From positions 160,883,224 through 160,947,223 of the forward strand of contig JAVHZZ010000006.1 of assembly GCA_036250195.1 (NCBI GenBank): a stretch of DNA of 64,000 bases, read 5' to 3'. Of the stretch, positions 11,101-24,600 are shown in pieces. Positions within the stretch are counted from its first letter, which is position 1. Each line of letters opens with the position of its first letter. The translations under genes were made by a program, and so were the position numbers. Under the pieces are notes generated by a model. That model made no database searches, was not told the DNA's origin, and saw only the letters and a program-made list of their open reading frames with translations. This DNA is from Mixophyes australis (taxonomy: Eukaryota; Chordata; Amphibia; Anura; Limnodynastidae).

Positions 11101-14100
11101 CAACAGGACCAAGGGACTTTCTTAATTGGAAGCATTTCAAGTGTTCTTAGTAATTCTTCCTTAGTAATGAGACCCATCAGAGATTACCTCTTCTTGAGAT
11201 ATTCTCACAAACTGGTCTTTAAAACAGTAAGTAACCAATTCTATCTCTGCTGTACAATACTGCTATAATGTTTGACAATACTTAAAAAATTGGCATGTTA
11301 ATGAAATAGTGTTCGAGCATAAGTAACATCCTCTCTTTTAAATCTGTAGACTGAACAGAGGCTGTATGAGAAACCAATTTAACTTCCATCTCTACAAATA
11401 AAAAACAAATTGTTAAGAGAAATACTCAATATAAAAATTGTCTTCAATATAGTTAGTGTAGGATTATTGAGCATTTTCCAAGCCAAAAGTGACTGCGAAG
11501 AAGCAGTAAAGACATATAATGCGTCACTTGCTGTTTCATGTGATTTAGTGTAACAAGAAAATTGATGTTTAGGTGGATTTTAAAGAAGGTATCTGTAAAC
11601 AAGTCCAAGCATAGATATCATTTACCTAAATGATGATACAAGTTCTGTTTAGAATACTTCTGAACAATATTTAGACATAATGGTACTAGACACTCCACTG
11701 ATAACACTAGAAAATGTGGATACTGAAACATAATTCCTGTACAAGTATTCAACCCTGCAGTATACAGAGCCGTGCCTAGAGCCCAACATCACCTTCCTCG
11801 CCTCCCATAGAGCTTCAGGGTGGCAGTGTGGATGTGCCACTCCAGGGGACATTCCAAAGCTGCACCTAAGGGTGGGATTAATCTGAAACAACTGCAGCAC
11901 GGTGGCTAAGTGGTTAGCACTTCTGCCTCACAGCACTGGGGTCATGAGTTCAATTCCCGACCATGGCCTTATCTGTGTGGAGTTTGTATGTTCTCCCCGA
12001 GTTTGCGTGGGTTTCCTCCGGGTGCTCCGGTTTCCTCCCACACTCCAAAAACATACTAGTAGGTTAATTGGCTGCTATCAAATTGACCCTAGTCTCTCTC
12101 TCTTTCTGTCTGTCTGTGTATGTTAGGGAATTTAGAGTGTAAGCTCCAATGGGGCAGGGACTGATGTGAATGAGTTCTCTGTACAGCGCTGCGGAATCAG
12201 TGGCGCTATATAAATAAATGATGATGATGATACACCCAAAGATTGCATCCTGGGGTGCAAAACCTTGCAGCTGACAAAATCCAGAAAAGGCGTGGACAGA
12301 CAACCACGCAGTGGCCCAGAACAACTATTCCGCCAAAGCAACTAGGCGCTCCACCAAGGAAGCACTAATTGGGTAAATGAGAATTCAATCCAACTGGGAC
12401 AGCCCCTCAAAGTAAGCCAAATGAACAGTATTGTTATCCAACAACAAATCAGTGCGCATGTGCCGGTCATTCATGCTTGTGTACACTGAATAAAAAAGGC
12501 ATTTGTCATGACCAAACGAAGTTGCACGGTCCACGTAGCATCTCAAAGACCAGAACACAACCAGAAGGTGCAAAGAACAATAGAAAATGGAGATTAAGAC
12601 AAAATGATGGAAATATTCCTTGTATGGAATATAAGCATTCCATACAAGGTAGTAATTAGGAGAGGAATGGTTAATCACACCTTCATCTCTAATTGTCTGC
12701 ACAAGTCTATGGGAAGAAACCCCTGACCCGTAGGATCATTGTTTCAGTAGCCTCATCGTAAAAGCAGACAACAAATAGAGCAGCACCAAAGAAAACCGAC
12801 AGCCATCAATATGAATAACATGGCTGGTGTGGCCAATCTAGAACCACCAGAAGCCTGAGTTTTAGCATCCCAAAAGTGTACAGCCAATAGAAACATCAGC
12901 CCTAGGCCAGAACTCGTGGAGACCCGTGGTCAATTATGCTGCCCTCATCTGAAGGTCATGAATATGCAGTCCAATGACATGATCAAACTGAACAAAATGC
13001 CTACACTTTGTACACTTAATGACCCAGAGTGAGGCTGCTCCGTTGTTGTAGTGGTTCTAAAGAGGCAGGCAATAGGAGGAACAACCCTTGAAGAGGTCAG
13101 GCATTAAGTGACCTTATTGATGGTAAGGGGGGAAAAATGTAAATAATTTTCTCGCAATTGGAACTTAGAACGCAGTACATCTGTTTCCTCTGTTTTGTAA
13201 AATGTGGAAGTTAGAAAAATGTGTAACCACATGCTTTGCCAAGCCTAAAGTCTGCAGAACCCCCAGGACTAAGCCATCCACACTGTGTATGCTGGAGCCA
13301 TCCACGATACTATAAGTGTTCTACCCCTCAGCCTTGTGAACTAACTCCCCATGCTCCTTGGAGAAGAGATGAAAGTTAGAAAACTTCTGTATAAGTTCAG
13401 GAACATGCCTCTTGCCTGTTTTCCTCTGGGGGAGCTAAGGAGACGTTCCAATGAGGATGCTCTCACCCCTCTGACTAGCAGAATAGACCTGCCAACATAA
13501 ATTTATAGTTTTGTGATCCTCAGTGCTATGTCCGCAAGTGATGCTCTCTTCTTAAAGGAGGCCTGTGCATGGTGTTTCCTGATGTTGAGCTATATTCTTA
13601 GGAAGAAAATATCTGCTCTGTGCTAGGGGGATATCAGAAAGCTCCGTCGTACTGAAGCCGGCTCCCATGGGAGGGGCATAGTAGGGGAGGATCTATTCAA
13701 CAGTTTATGTTTTAAAGTGCCCTAGCTCCCATTCCACGTTCTATACCTCCAATGGATTCAGAGAAAAAGAAATAACAAATATACCTGCTTCATCCATATG
13801 AAAATACAACATCTTAAAATTAGAACGTTTTATAAATATGTAGAAAGTTCTGCAGATCTCCAGTTACGAAATACATAGAAAGCAATTATGAGGACTGTAA
13901 AAGCTCACCATGCCAGCATGCGCCATGGTTTTCAGTTCCAGCTGTAGGCAACGGTCTTCCCCATGTTCACCTGGTGTTGCAGTGACTGGGGCTCGGTTCT
14001 CGTTGCTGAGAAAAAAACGGTTTCCTTTTCCGCCAGAGCCTCCATGAGCAGCTACGAACTCCTCACCTGGTGTGGAAAGATCCACAAGGACCACTCCGTT

Positions 14101-15619
14101 CTCTTTCACTAGAGTTCCAATAGGAACCTGACAATGTAGACAGACATAGCTTCAATACTAGCATGATATGTCATGTAATTACAAGCATCTCGCACCATGG
14201 AGCTACAATTTTCTGCCATATTCAAACTATGAGTACATAGTTCATCCCTTCAATTTACTGTCATATGCTCCTATACAGAAGAACAGAAATATTCCTTCTT
14301 ATTGAAGTAAAGGAGGGAAATGATAGACATTGCATCACACACCAGAATGGATATTTTATAAAATAATATCCTAGGAGTAAAAACACCTTACAGTAATGAA
14401 ATAAAGGTTATCAGCAACATGTATATAAACTAAACAAATACACATTTTCTGTACCAGTCAGAGAAAAATAAAAACAAATTTACAGATTAGCCTGTATATT
14501 AAAACTACAATTAATCTCTTTAGATGAAAAGCATCCAAGTGCACCAATCCTTAGTGTGTTAACAAGTAGGTATAGGGCCAGGAGGACATAACTAGGTCTA
14601 ATGGCGCCTTTTTGCAAGACCACATAAATTCAGCATGTCATTCAAATAATATGCATCATTGCCAGATAATTTAGTGACATAGTTTTGGGGGCTGGGAAAA
14701 GAACTGGAGAGCCAGGTATACAATTAATTTTTAGATTTGTTTTATACTACCTAAATAATTTTTTTTATATATGTTGTAAGGGCCATGTCCGGGCAGGGGG
14801 ACCTAATCTAGGCCCCCCTCATATCTCCATAGCAACAGATCAGTTGTAGCATTCATCTAATGCTAGCTGACATGTCAGCTAGTAATAGCTCACAATCAGT
14901 GATCTTTTAATGCAGAGATGAATTGGCTTTTCATTTGCACTGGCATAGCTATCTCCATACTGAAGAAAGTCCTGTCACTTCATAGGTATCTGTGGCATTT
15001 CCAATGTAAAAATACTGTTTCCATAATGGAATAGATAGCATTTGTATTGAACACTATGCGTTTTTTTTTTTTCTTTTAAAGAAAGTCCAGACCTGGTTGT
15101 TCAACGTTTAAACAAAAGATCTAGCTTACAAGAGGCCCATTTATTAAAGATGGCAGGTGACCATTGACAAAAGTGCAGTAAACAGCCAATCAGAATTTCC
15201 AGTGATCCCCTTCAAAATCCTATTGATCAATTTTGATCAGCAACAATTTTTTTCTGCACCACATAGCCTTGTCAGGTTTTGGGAAGAAATTATAAGTTGT
15301 CCTACCAGATGAAGTTGGGAAATTTCTACTTTTGTATTTGAGGCAGAGCACAGATACTCTCACTACACCCCTACTGCCCATTCCTACCATCACAGAAATT
15401 CCTAACCTTAATGTAGAGAATGTCTCCATTTCTTCCATAACAATTTTTGCTACGACCACGCTCCCCTTCAACTCCCTGGTACACAGGACTTATGGCGGAG
15501 AAAGACTTTACACAAGGATCCACTGTGAGATAAACAGAGAAGGACATCAGGACACAGTCTGGAAAAATTCTTCCCTGGCGCACTCCATAAGTTTCCACCC
15601 TATTCATTTTTCAGGGTAA

Positions 15620-15677
<58 letters not shown>

Positions 15678-18600
15678 AGATAATAAGCAAAAGGCGCTTA
15701 GTGCAATATTAGAAAAACACCAAAATGTGTGACAATGATTTACATATATATGTGTGTACCTCATACACCATATAAATATAAAAAACATACAAATTTACGC
15801 AGCAGGCAGCTCCTCAAAAACAAGCACTCATTTGCAAGTGCTCAAATAATTCTAAAAGACAAAAAAAGAGAAGCGCCACGCATAGTGTATTAAATGACCA
15901 ACAATTAGTCTTCTCAATGTGGCAAACAAGTGAATTGGCCTCGTACCAAAAGACAAATAATAAACAGCTTATCTGTAATTAGATTCCCGACATCCTATAT
16001 AGACTCCTTGATATCCAGTCCTTATGGTTCCAGAAGTTCAGATCACTTGAGGTATTGGTAGGTCGTCTAATCAGAGAGTGATGATCATCTTCATAGATTG
16101 TTCCTCCCAGTTGGTCAAGTAATGGACAATGCAAAAAACAGAGCACAACATAGAGTAGTATTGTCAGGATGTGCAATCACACCACCTGTGAAGTGTACAC
16201 CACCTATAGGGCTTCCTTATCATGCAAAAAACACTAGTGCCCAGGAATCAGCAGTTGTAATATGTAGGACACCCGTGTGTACCAGCCATATAAAATATAT
16301 GCAAATAAAAACTGCGTACCAGATAATCTCTCCAAACTGACAAAAGATAACTCTTTAGAGGATTAGTTGTGTGATCCCTCTTTTCCAGTCTCAGTCATTG
16401 GCAGCACTGCCGGACGTCAAGGCATCTCCTGTAGGTGAGTCCCTAGGCTAGTGATACAAATTTACATTCAGGATGAATGAATGTAAATTTGTATCACTAG
16501 CCTAGGGACTCACCTACAGGAGATGCCTTGACGTCCGGCAGTGCTGCCAATGACTGAGACTGGAAAAGAGGGATCACACAACTAATCCTCTAAAGAGTTA
16601 TCTTTTGTCAGTTTGGAGAGATTATCTGGTACGCAGTTTTTATTTGCATATATTTTATATGGCTGGTACACACGGGTGTCCTACATATTACAACTGCTGA
16701 TTCCTGGGCACTAGTGTTTTTTGCATGATAAGGAAGCCCTATAGGTGGTGTACACTTCACAGGTGGTGTGATTGCACATCCTGACAATACTACTCTATGT
16801 TGTGCTCTGTTTTTTGCATTGTCCATTACTTGACCAACTGGGAGGAACAATCTATGAAGATGATCATCACTCTCTGATTAGACGACCTACCAATACCTCA
16901 AGTGATCTGAACTTCTGGAACCATAAGGACTGGACATCAAGGAGTCTATATAGGATGTCGGGAATCTAATTACAGATAAGCTGTTTATTATTTGTCTTTT
17001 GGTACGAGGCCAATTCACTTGTTTGCCACATTGAGAAGACTAATTGTTGGTCATTTAATACACTATGCGTGGCGCTTCTCTTTTTTTGTCTTTTATATAT
17101 ATATACATATATATATATACACACACACACATATATATATGTTGAAAGTTTAAGCATGCACAGAAAATAATTTCTAATTCACTTGGGTTTACTGTAAAAT
17201 AAATGTTAATCCCGGCAACAATGTGAAAGTTGGTCATATGGGCCAAAACACAAGTGGTGCTGAAGGGAGTTTGAGTATTTTCTTAAAAAAGTTATTTCTT
17301 AATCAGTCTAGGGAGGCAAATGCTTGTTTTCTGCATTAGGTTATTTTTCTCACAAAGTGTTTAGAAAATACAGTTAAGCAACACAACTGCCAATGACTTT
17401 TCTTCTCTTCCATCCCCAGGTATGTACATCGACTGCTGCATTATCATTAGAACTATGCCATCCTTACCCCTTTCTGCAACACACACCTTTGTCCACATAA
17501 CTTCCTTCCTCTGCCTCTCCCAGTGGACTGAATACACTATTCATTGGGATGGCCACTGTCTTGATCTTGTTTTCTCTACACCAGTGGTTCCCAAACTGTG
17601 CGCCTAGGCTCCCTAGGGTGCCTCGGTGATCTCACAGGGTGCTTCTGCCAGGGCCAGTGGTAAGCAAAGTGGGGGACTACTTGGTAATTATTTTGGCTTA
17701 CGGGTGCCTTGAAAAAATTATGGAGACCCTAAGTGTGCTTTGAACTGAAAAAGTTTTGGATCTACTGCTCTAGACTCTCTCAGATCACCACCAAATGGCT
17801 CCAGTCTTGAGTAAGGAAGAGATATAATATTCACTCACAAGTGTGCTGCACTGTGTATACTCACAACCAAGTTACTTTTCAATAGACCAGACTGAGAGCC
17901 TTTCCTTACTAGAGACTGAAATCAGCAGAATCCTGCATAAACTTATGTTTTATGAGTAAGGTAGGAAAATTCAGTGTTGGATAAATACCATATGTGTTTT
18001 CAAATATATCACTACCAAGGGAGAGAGGAATCAAACGGATACATATACAGTGATGGTTCATCAGTGAATGAAACATCTTTTACTATTTTTTGATACTTCG
18101 ACTAAAGACACACAATTGTGAAGAAACTACAAACACAGGTGATTTGTTTGTAACAAATGGACACTTTTTTGAACCTTATAGTGTCAAGTCAGTGAATATA
18201 CAATGGACATCAGGTTAATCATTTCACAGGTACACCTAAGTAATTAGCTAACATTTTTTATTATATTTCAGAAAACTTTTTTGTAGTAATACATAGGTTC
18301 ATGAGATTTGAGTTATATGATTGTTTTGTTTTTTAAAGAGTATTTTCCTTTATCTATTATGTGTATTATGGTTGCAAAATGAGCTCATGAATACTCATGA
18401 ATTTTGATACATAATAAAAGGTTATTAATTATCTGCAGTCTACCTATTTATTTGTGTTTTCAGTGTACGATTGCAAATTTATCAATCTTTAGTTATTTAT
18501 TTTTGGGGGGGGATTGCAGACTCCTTGCAATTAGTAACTCAGAATCACTGCCTATTAAGCGCCAAAAGATATTTATTTCTCATATGTTATATTTCAAATA

Positions 18601-21600
18601 TCATACTGAGTTTTGGGGGTGTACCACACAAAGCAATTTGTATATTTTCTCAAGACAAAAAATGAAAATGTGTTTTTTGGGGAATTCTGTTATTGGTTTG
18701 TAATACAATTTCAACTTTTATTGATATTCATTAAAACAATCATTTGATCTATTACTGAATCAACATGGGTAGCAAAATATTTAAAACTATAAGTGAATTA
18801 GTGATTGTACAGAAAAGTGTTATTAAAATAACAGTTGTAAACTGCTAAGCCTCGTTTCTGTTTATGTATATTTAAGAATAAACGTATAGTTCTGAAATAT
18901 TTAATCTCCTGTTTTTAATTAAATTAATGTGAATCTTTTGTCTCAAATTATGTATATTTTTGACAATATAATTGCACTTCCAGTGCTTAGTAAATGAATA
19001 TTTTCTATTTCTTTCATACAGATATATTTTATTTCCAATAAGCTATATACATCTAACCTACTGTGTTTAAACACTTAACCTGCTGGGTCCAGACATTGCC
19101 GCTTTAAAATATCATTGATCTAAGTGGCGCAGACATCAAACTGAACTGCCACAGAGTTGTGTCTTCGGAATCAGTTGCTGTCAGCATGCCGGTGCCATTG
19201 GACATCTGGAGCTTCGGTTTTCAGGTAAGTTTGTTTTTATTGCATTCATTTTTTTATGCAATCTGATTTTTTTTGTAGGTATGAAGCTTGTCGGAATTGT
19301 CGTTAGCGGTAAAACGATTACCACCGTACCTACTATTGTAGGCCAGATCTATATACTCTCTCCATGTAGTTTCACTATATATGTTTTAGGGATATTGCTT
19401 GTTCCCTATGTCACTCCACCACTCTTCGATCCCTGAATAATTGGTAATAGACTAATCCTGGATGACTGCAATCCACTCTATGGTGTCATTGAAGAGAAGC
19501 CCTTTGATATCATATGCATTTCATTAAGCAATTTCATTCATACACAGGGTCATCCATTCATTCCATTCGAGTGGTGTTCCCAAAGTAATTGTCTAGCTGG
19601 AAATGAGTATCCTATAGAGTTGTCATTTTAACTTGAGATCTAACAATTCATTTATAAATGATATCAAGAACAAACACATAGCGAGACGAACGATGACACG
19701 TGTTTAGCTACATTAGCTTTTTCAAGGCAAACTGCGGGAGCTCATTGATTGGCCTTTTATAGTTAATGATCACGCCACTACTATAGCGTGTGGATAACAA
19801 CCTATCATATTCCATCAGCAGTCGCTACAGAAAGGTTATAATAGTCTGTCAGACCAATCATCATTCAAAGACAACTACAGGTCTGTCCCATCCCTCTTTT
19901 CGTTGGTTTATCTTAATCATTAAGACATATTATGTAAACAATTCGGGTCACTATCGTATTAAATTCTTTATCACCCAGTAAGTTCATAATCTTCATTTGG
20001 TTTAGTATATTTCATATATGCGACAAGTTAAATTCATAAGGAAGGGGGAAGTTATAATGTATTGTAAGTTATTTCAAATGGTATTATCCCCAAAATATCC
20101 ACTATGTACTCATCATTTTTTCTCTAATCAATACAGATACTCCAATTCCACACATTGGAATATATGTTCTTATTTGAGTAACATAATTATTTTAACTACG
20201 TCATATGAATATCGCTAGTGACCATAAAGTAATAATGTGAAAAAAAATAAAACAATGTGATTAGGATAAAATAATGATACTATAGCAGTTTCCTGACAAT
20301 TTTCATCAACTAAAATATAAAGTGCTAGTGACCAAGTGATAATCATATTAACATTAATGTTGTATAATTGTAAAACGTGATTATACTTATTAACCTATAT
20401 GGATACATTTAAACAAGTGATATTTATATACTCCAAACAGTGCCAGTCACTATATCAGTTGTGCTTGTTATGTGTATTAATAGGTGAAGGTGATATAACA
20501 TACCAATTTAAAGTGATTTCATTCTGTAATTAATATATTAATTTACTTCGCATCAAAATGATCATTGTTTTGATTCAATTTTATAGTTCGGAAAATAATT
20601 TACATTTATGTCAAGGCAATCATTGTCTTAATACATTGCTACCAAAACAGCAATGACTAGTCATCTCTATATAGTTCAAATTACACGTGCAAGTTAAACA
20701 GTAGATTACCCAGAGGGTATTGCAATTTAAACATTCCTCAATCCACTAGATCTTAAAGTATTTATCTGTATATTATTTTGTCTGTACAGTGTATTGGCAC
20801 GCCTTACAGCTGTCACATCTGTAAAAACCCTTGGGTTTATTTGGAGCTCTTTTTAGATTTGAAAAGTGACTATGTACTAAGTGATCCTTTAACTTTTTAG
20901 ATCTCCTCTAAGTAATCGAGATTTTGTTACGAAATGTGTCTTTTAGATCATCATCCAAAAGGAGAATATTACAGTGTTTTTGAAAAATTGGGGTAATTTT
21001 CCTGCCATTACAAACAAAAAGGTTCCAATAATCCACATAAAACAAAGCCTTTCAGCGCAGGGTATATATTTAGTGAATCGAGGCTGCCAATCACTAGGGG
21101 TCTGCACTCCCCTAATCAGAAATTGGAAAAAGTAGACAAAATTTGCGACAGCACACAAGAACCATGCGACATCTCCAAATTATTCTGCAATTCTGATTGA
21201 AACACAAACACTGTTACCATCAGATGTTTTCTGGTAATTATCCTATAGACACATTTATAAATTAAATTGCTTTTTAGCAGTGTATGTCTTACTAATTTAG
21301 CAATTGGCTATATTGCTTGTAATGGTATTTTGCTAAAGGTTTTTTATACAAGAGCTCTTGTTACATGTAATTTTATGAATAAATATAGTAATTTAAATTT
21401 TTATCCACGGATCTTTTGAATTTTACATTTGCATAAATTCTTTAGAACTATTTTCATTACTATCTAGTGGTTCTTGTGCGCTGTCGCAAATTTTGTCTAC
21501 ATTTTCCTATCATCCACACTTTAGAGTCATTAGTTTTTTCTTTCATTGGATAAATCAATGATTCTCTATCTCTAATATTGACTGAATATGCTGCCCTATT

Positions 21601-24600
21601 AATGATGTTATTACCATATCCCCTTCATTTTAATATAGTTTTTAATTCTTTAGATCTCTTGGTAAATGTCTGTTCATTCAAGCAATTACATTTCATCCTT
21701 AGCACTCCTTTCGGAATTCTCTTAATAACGGGTGGAAAATGTGCATTATGTGATTACATAAGTGTAAGTCAACGAACCTACTGGCATTCTCTGTTAATCC
21801 CCCTACCCCTGGGAAAATAGGTATCCCGGGTGTTTTTTAAATGTTTATGGGTTTTAGGAAATATGTATAATGTTGGTATCCTGAGATTTTCTAGCCGGAG
21901 AAACTCGTAGTCAGTTTTAGAAATTACACCCTCTCCATATGCTGTGTTTACTAAATGAGTATATATTGTCAAGAATTTGGTTGTAGGATTGAATACAAGA
22001 TGTTTATAGCATCCTGCATTCAATTGGTGATAGACTTCTGCTTTGTATTTTGAACAAGTTCACAATACAATGTTGTTCCCCTTATCGGAGGGCAACACAA
22101 AATCTCATCATTACTCAGATTATGAGTTTTGTATTTGGATCTCAGTAATAGTTAATCCAAGTCTTTAGACAACAAATCCCTGTTCAATTTTCCCTGAGGA
22201 CAACTAGATGTGTCTGGGGAGAATGATGATTTTTTTTTCTTTAATTGAGTTATAGCTGTATTCATATCTGCATTGGATATCTTGGTCGGTTCCTCCAAGT
22301 TCTTCTAATATCCTAAGGGCTCCATTATCTTCTTCTGTTTCAACAATCAATTCTCCCAAATTATTCTCATTAGTATTAGTTCTTATAATATTATCTTTTT
22401 TTCTGTTGTTATTAAAAAAACTTTTTAAGAAGTTTCCTGGAAAATAACATCAAGTTAAGAGAAGCTTAAACCTCTATTTAAAAGATTGATATGAAGGAGA
22501 GTAAGGTTTTTATCAAATAAATTGAGCACTCTTAATGTATCCTCTAATGTCTCAATCGCCTGTTGCTCCATTGATTGTATTGTGGGGCTTCCTGTCCTTC
22601 CATCTGTTTTCTCTGTCTCTTAAGACTTCTGTCCCCCACCCCCCTTCGTATCGGTTTATATTAATTCTTCCTACTCTGTCTAGATCTCTTAAACTCCTTC
22701 CTAATAAAATCTCTATTTTGATAGGTTGGATCTCTATCTCTAGGTGAGGTGACTGAAATTTCACCTTCCGAGGATTCAACTTAGGATGAACTATGTTAAA
22801 GTGGATTGGCTATATTTCCGTGCATCCCATTTAAAAAATTTATTTTGTGTATAATCACTTCTATCACATGTGAACTTATTTCTTTTCTATTATTGACTTT
22901 TTGCACAAATCTAAATCACTCTTAAGTTTTTCATATGACTTTTGAAATTGATCTATGCCTTCAAATTAATTCAGTTTATCTCAAAGTTGTGTTATTGACT
23001 CAATAGAAGACGGTCATGTTCATGAATTCATTAGAACACTTGAGTAGTGTAAGTTCCCACTCCTTTTTCAGATCTTCTGTTACCAGTTCAAAAGTAGGAT
23101 ACAGCTTGGGTCTAACCCTGCTTGGTATCATCTTTAGTCTCATATAATTATTAAACATATTTCAATATGTTTTAGTTTGTTTATACATCACATTCTAATT
23201 CCAGAAGATGCTCAGACAAACCTCTGACACATCCTTCCTTTTCAAGGGTGTCTGTTAGAAAATCCACTTCTATACTTTTGAACCAGAAGATGCCATCTTG
23301 TCTAATTAGGTCAAGTCTATTATCTAAGAAATGATGAAGCATTTAAATTATGCATCTACTTCACTGAATAGTTTTCTTATATAACAAACTGATGCTGGTG
23401 GGAAAGAGCAGTGAGTCTAAGCTCAGTCATTATTCAAACAAGCAGTGATTACTCCTATTCCAAAAAAAACTAAATTCTGTCCCAAACTTTCTCTCAAATT
23501 ACCATCCTATCCCTAACCTTCCATGGCCATCCACGCTTCTCAAGAAAATGGCCTATACTAGCCTCACGCGTTTTCTTTCCTCACACAACCTATTGGATCC
23601 TCTTTAGTCAGGCTTTCGTTCTCAACACTCCACAGAGACTGCATTAACTAAGGTTGTCAATGATTTGATCACTGTTAAATCTAAAGACCATTACTGGCTT
23701 CTAATTCTCCTGGATCTCTCTGCTGCATTTGACACTGTTGACCACTCTTCTCCTACAAAGGCTACACTCCCTGAGCCTTCAAGACACTGTCCTATACTGG
23801 TTCTCATCCTACCTATCTAATCGCTCTTTCCTTGCTAGTTTCTCTGGATTCACCTCTGTTTCACTTCTTTTATCAGTTGGAGTACCACAAGGCTCAGTAC
23901 TAGGTCCTCTGTTCTTCTCCATCTACACCACTACTCTTCGAAAACGAATAAGGTCCTTTGGATTTCAGTGTCATCTCTATGCGGATGACACACAAATCTA
24001 TCTATCCTCTCCTGATCTCTCATCATGTGTGTTGTCTCGTGTTACTGTCTGTCTTTGTGTCATTTCATCTTGGATGTCCTTTCTCCAACTCCAGCTCAAT
24101 CTTTGAAAAACAGTGTTAATAATATTCCCACCAGCCAACAGAAGTTATCTACCCAACATTTCTATTTCTGTTGACAACATGACAATAAATCCCACCCCAT
24201 AATCCAAAGATCCATCATGTTTTAATTTGTTGTGCATGAAAAATCCACATTAAATATGTCACTATTAACATTATTTGTATAGCACCACCATATTCCGTAA
24301 CGGTTTCCAGAAAATACTGAATCATTCCCACCAGTCTCTGACCCATTGGACAAGTCTAAAAGTCCCTGCTACATACACACAGGTGCATTCTGTCAGACAC
24401 TACTTAACCTACCAGTATGTTTTGGATTGTGGAAGGAGAAACCATAGCACCTGGAGGAAATTTTCACAAACTCCACAGAAATTGTGCTCTGGTCAGAACT
24501 GAACCCATGGCCTTAGTGCTGTGAGACAGCAATGCTAACCATTGTGCAACCCATGTCATGTGAGTAAATTTCATTATAAATTTTGGGGAAAGAAGGCAAA

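Larger units (their letters stand above)
10184..13908 (-). other. MTG2: MTG2 intron 4 (between coding exons 4 and 5)
   Basis: Intron of 3.7 kb, GT-AG. It holds an inverted L1 RT fragment and a SINE. From about 12235 to 13900 I see only broken frames and no element I can name; the sequence is less AT-rich than its surroundings and may be an old retroelement. Confidence 0.85.
20760..23340 (-). mobile_element. decayed Penelope-like retroelement (copy 1)
   Basis: Minus-strand broken frames give, in order, an N-terminal region (23.3-22.2 kb), an RT segment at 22023-21778 with [20 protein letters not shown] then HKHLKNT, a C-terminal segment near 21.75-21.57 kb, and at 20.97-20.76 kb a linker-like stretch reading [20 protein letters not shown]. 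The order fits Penelope-like elements (RT then GIY-YIG endonuclease). Many stops. Edges are approximate. Confidence 0.6.

Noticed and set aside
11896..11970. Functional tRNA gene
   Set aside because: The A- and B-box-like blocks are degenerate, the cloverleaf is not complete, and the same sequence with a long conserved body recurs at 24258-24553, as expected for a SINE.
15617..15675. AT-rich tract as a replication origin or regulatory element
   Set aside because: It is a plain TA microsatellite of a kind repeated elsewhere in the window, with no other supporting signal.
16098..16850. Two identical 80-codon frames as a duplicated gene
   Set aside because: They are the two arms of the palindrome read in opposite directions; the peptide has no recognisable domain and the frames carry no splice or regulatory context.
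23729..24106. 125-codon frame as a host gene
   Set aside because: It contains the [10 protein letters not shown] and YADD boxes of a LINE reverse transcriptase and is broken upstream.
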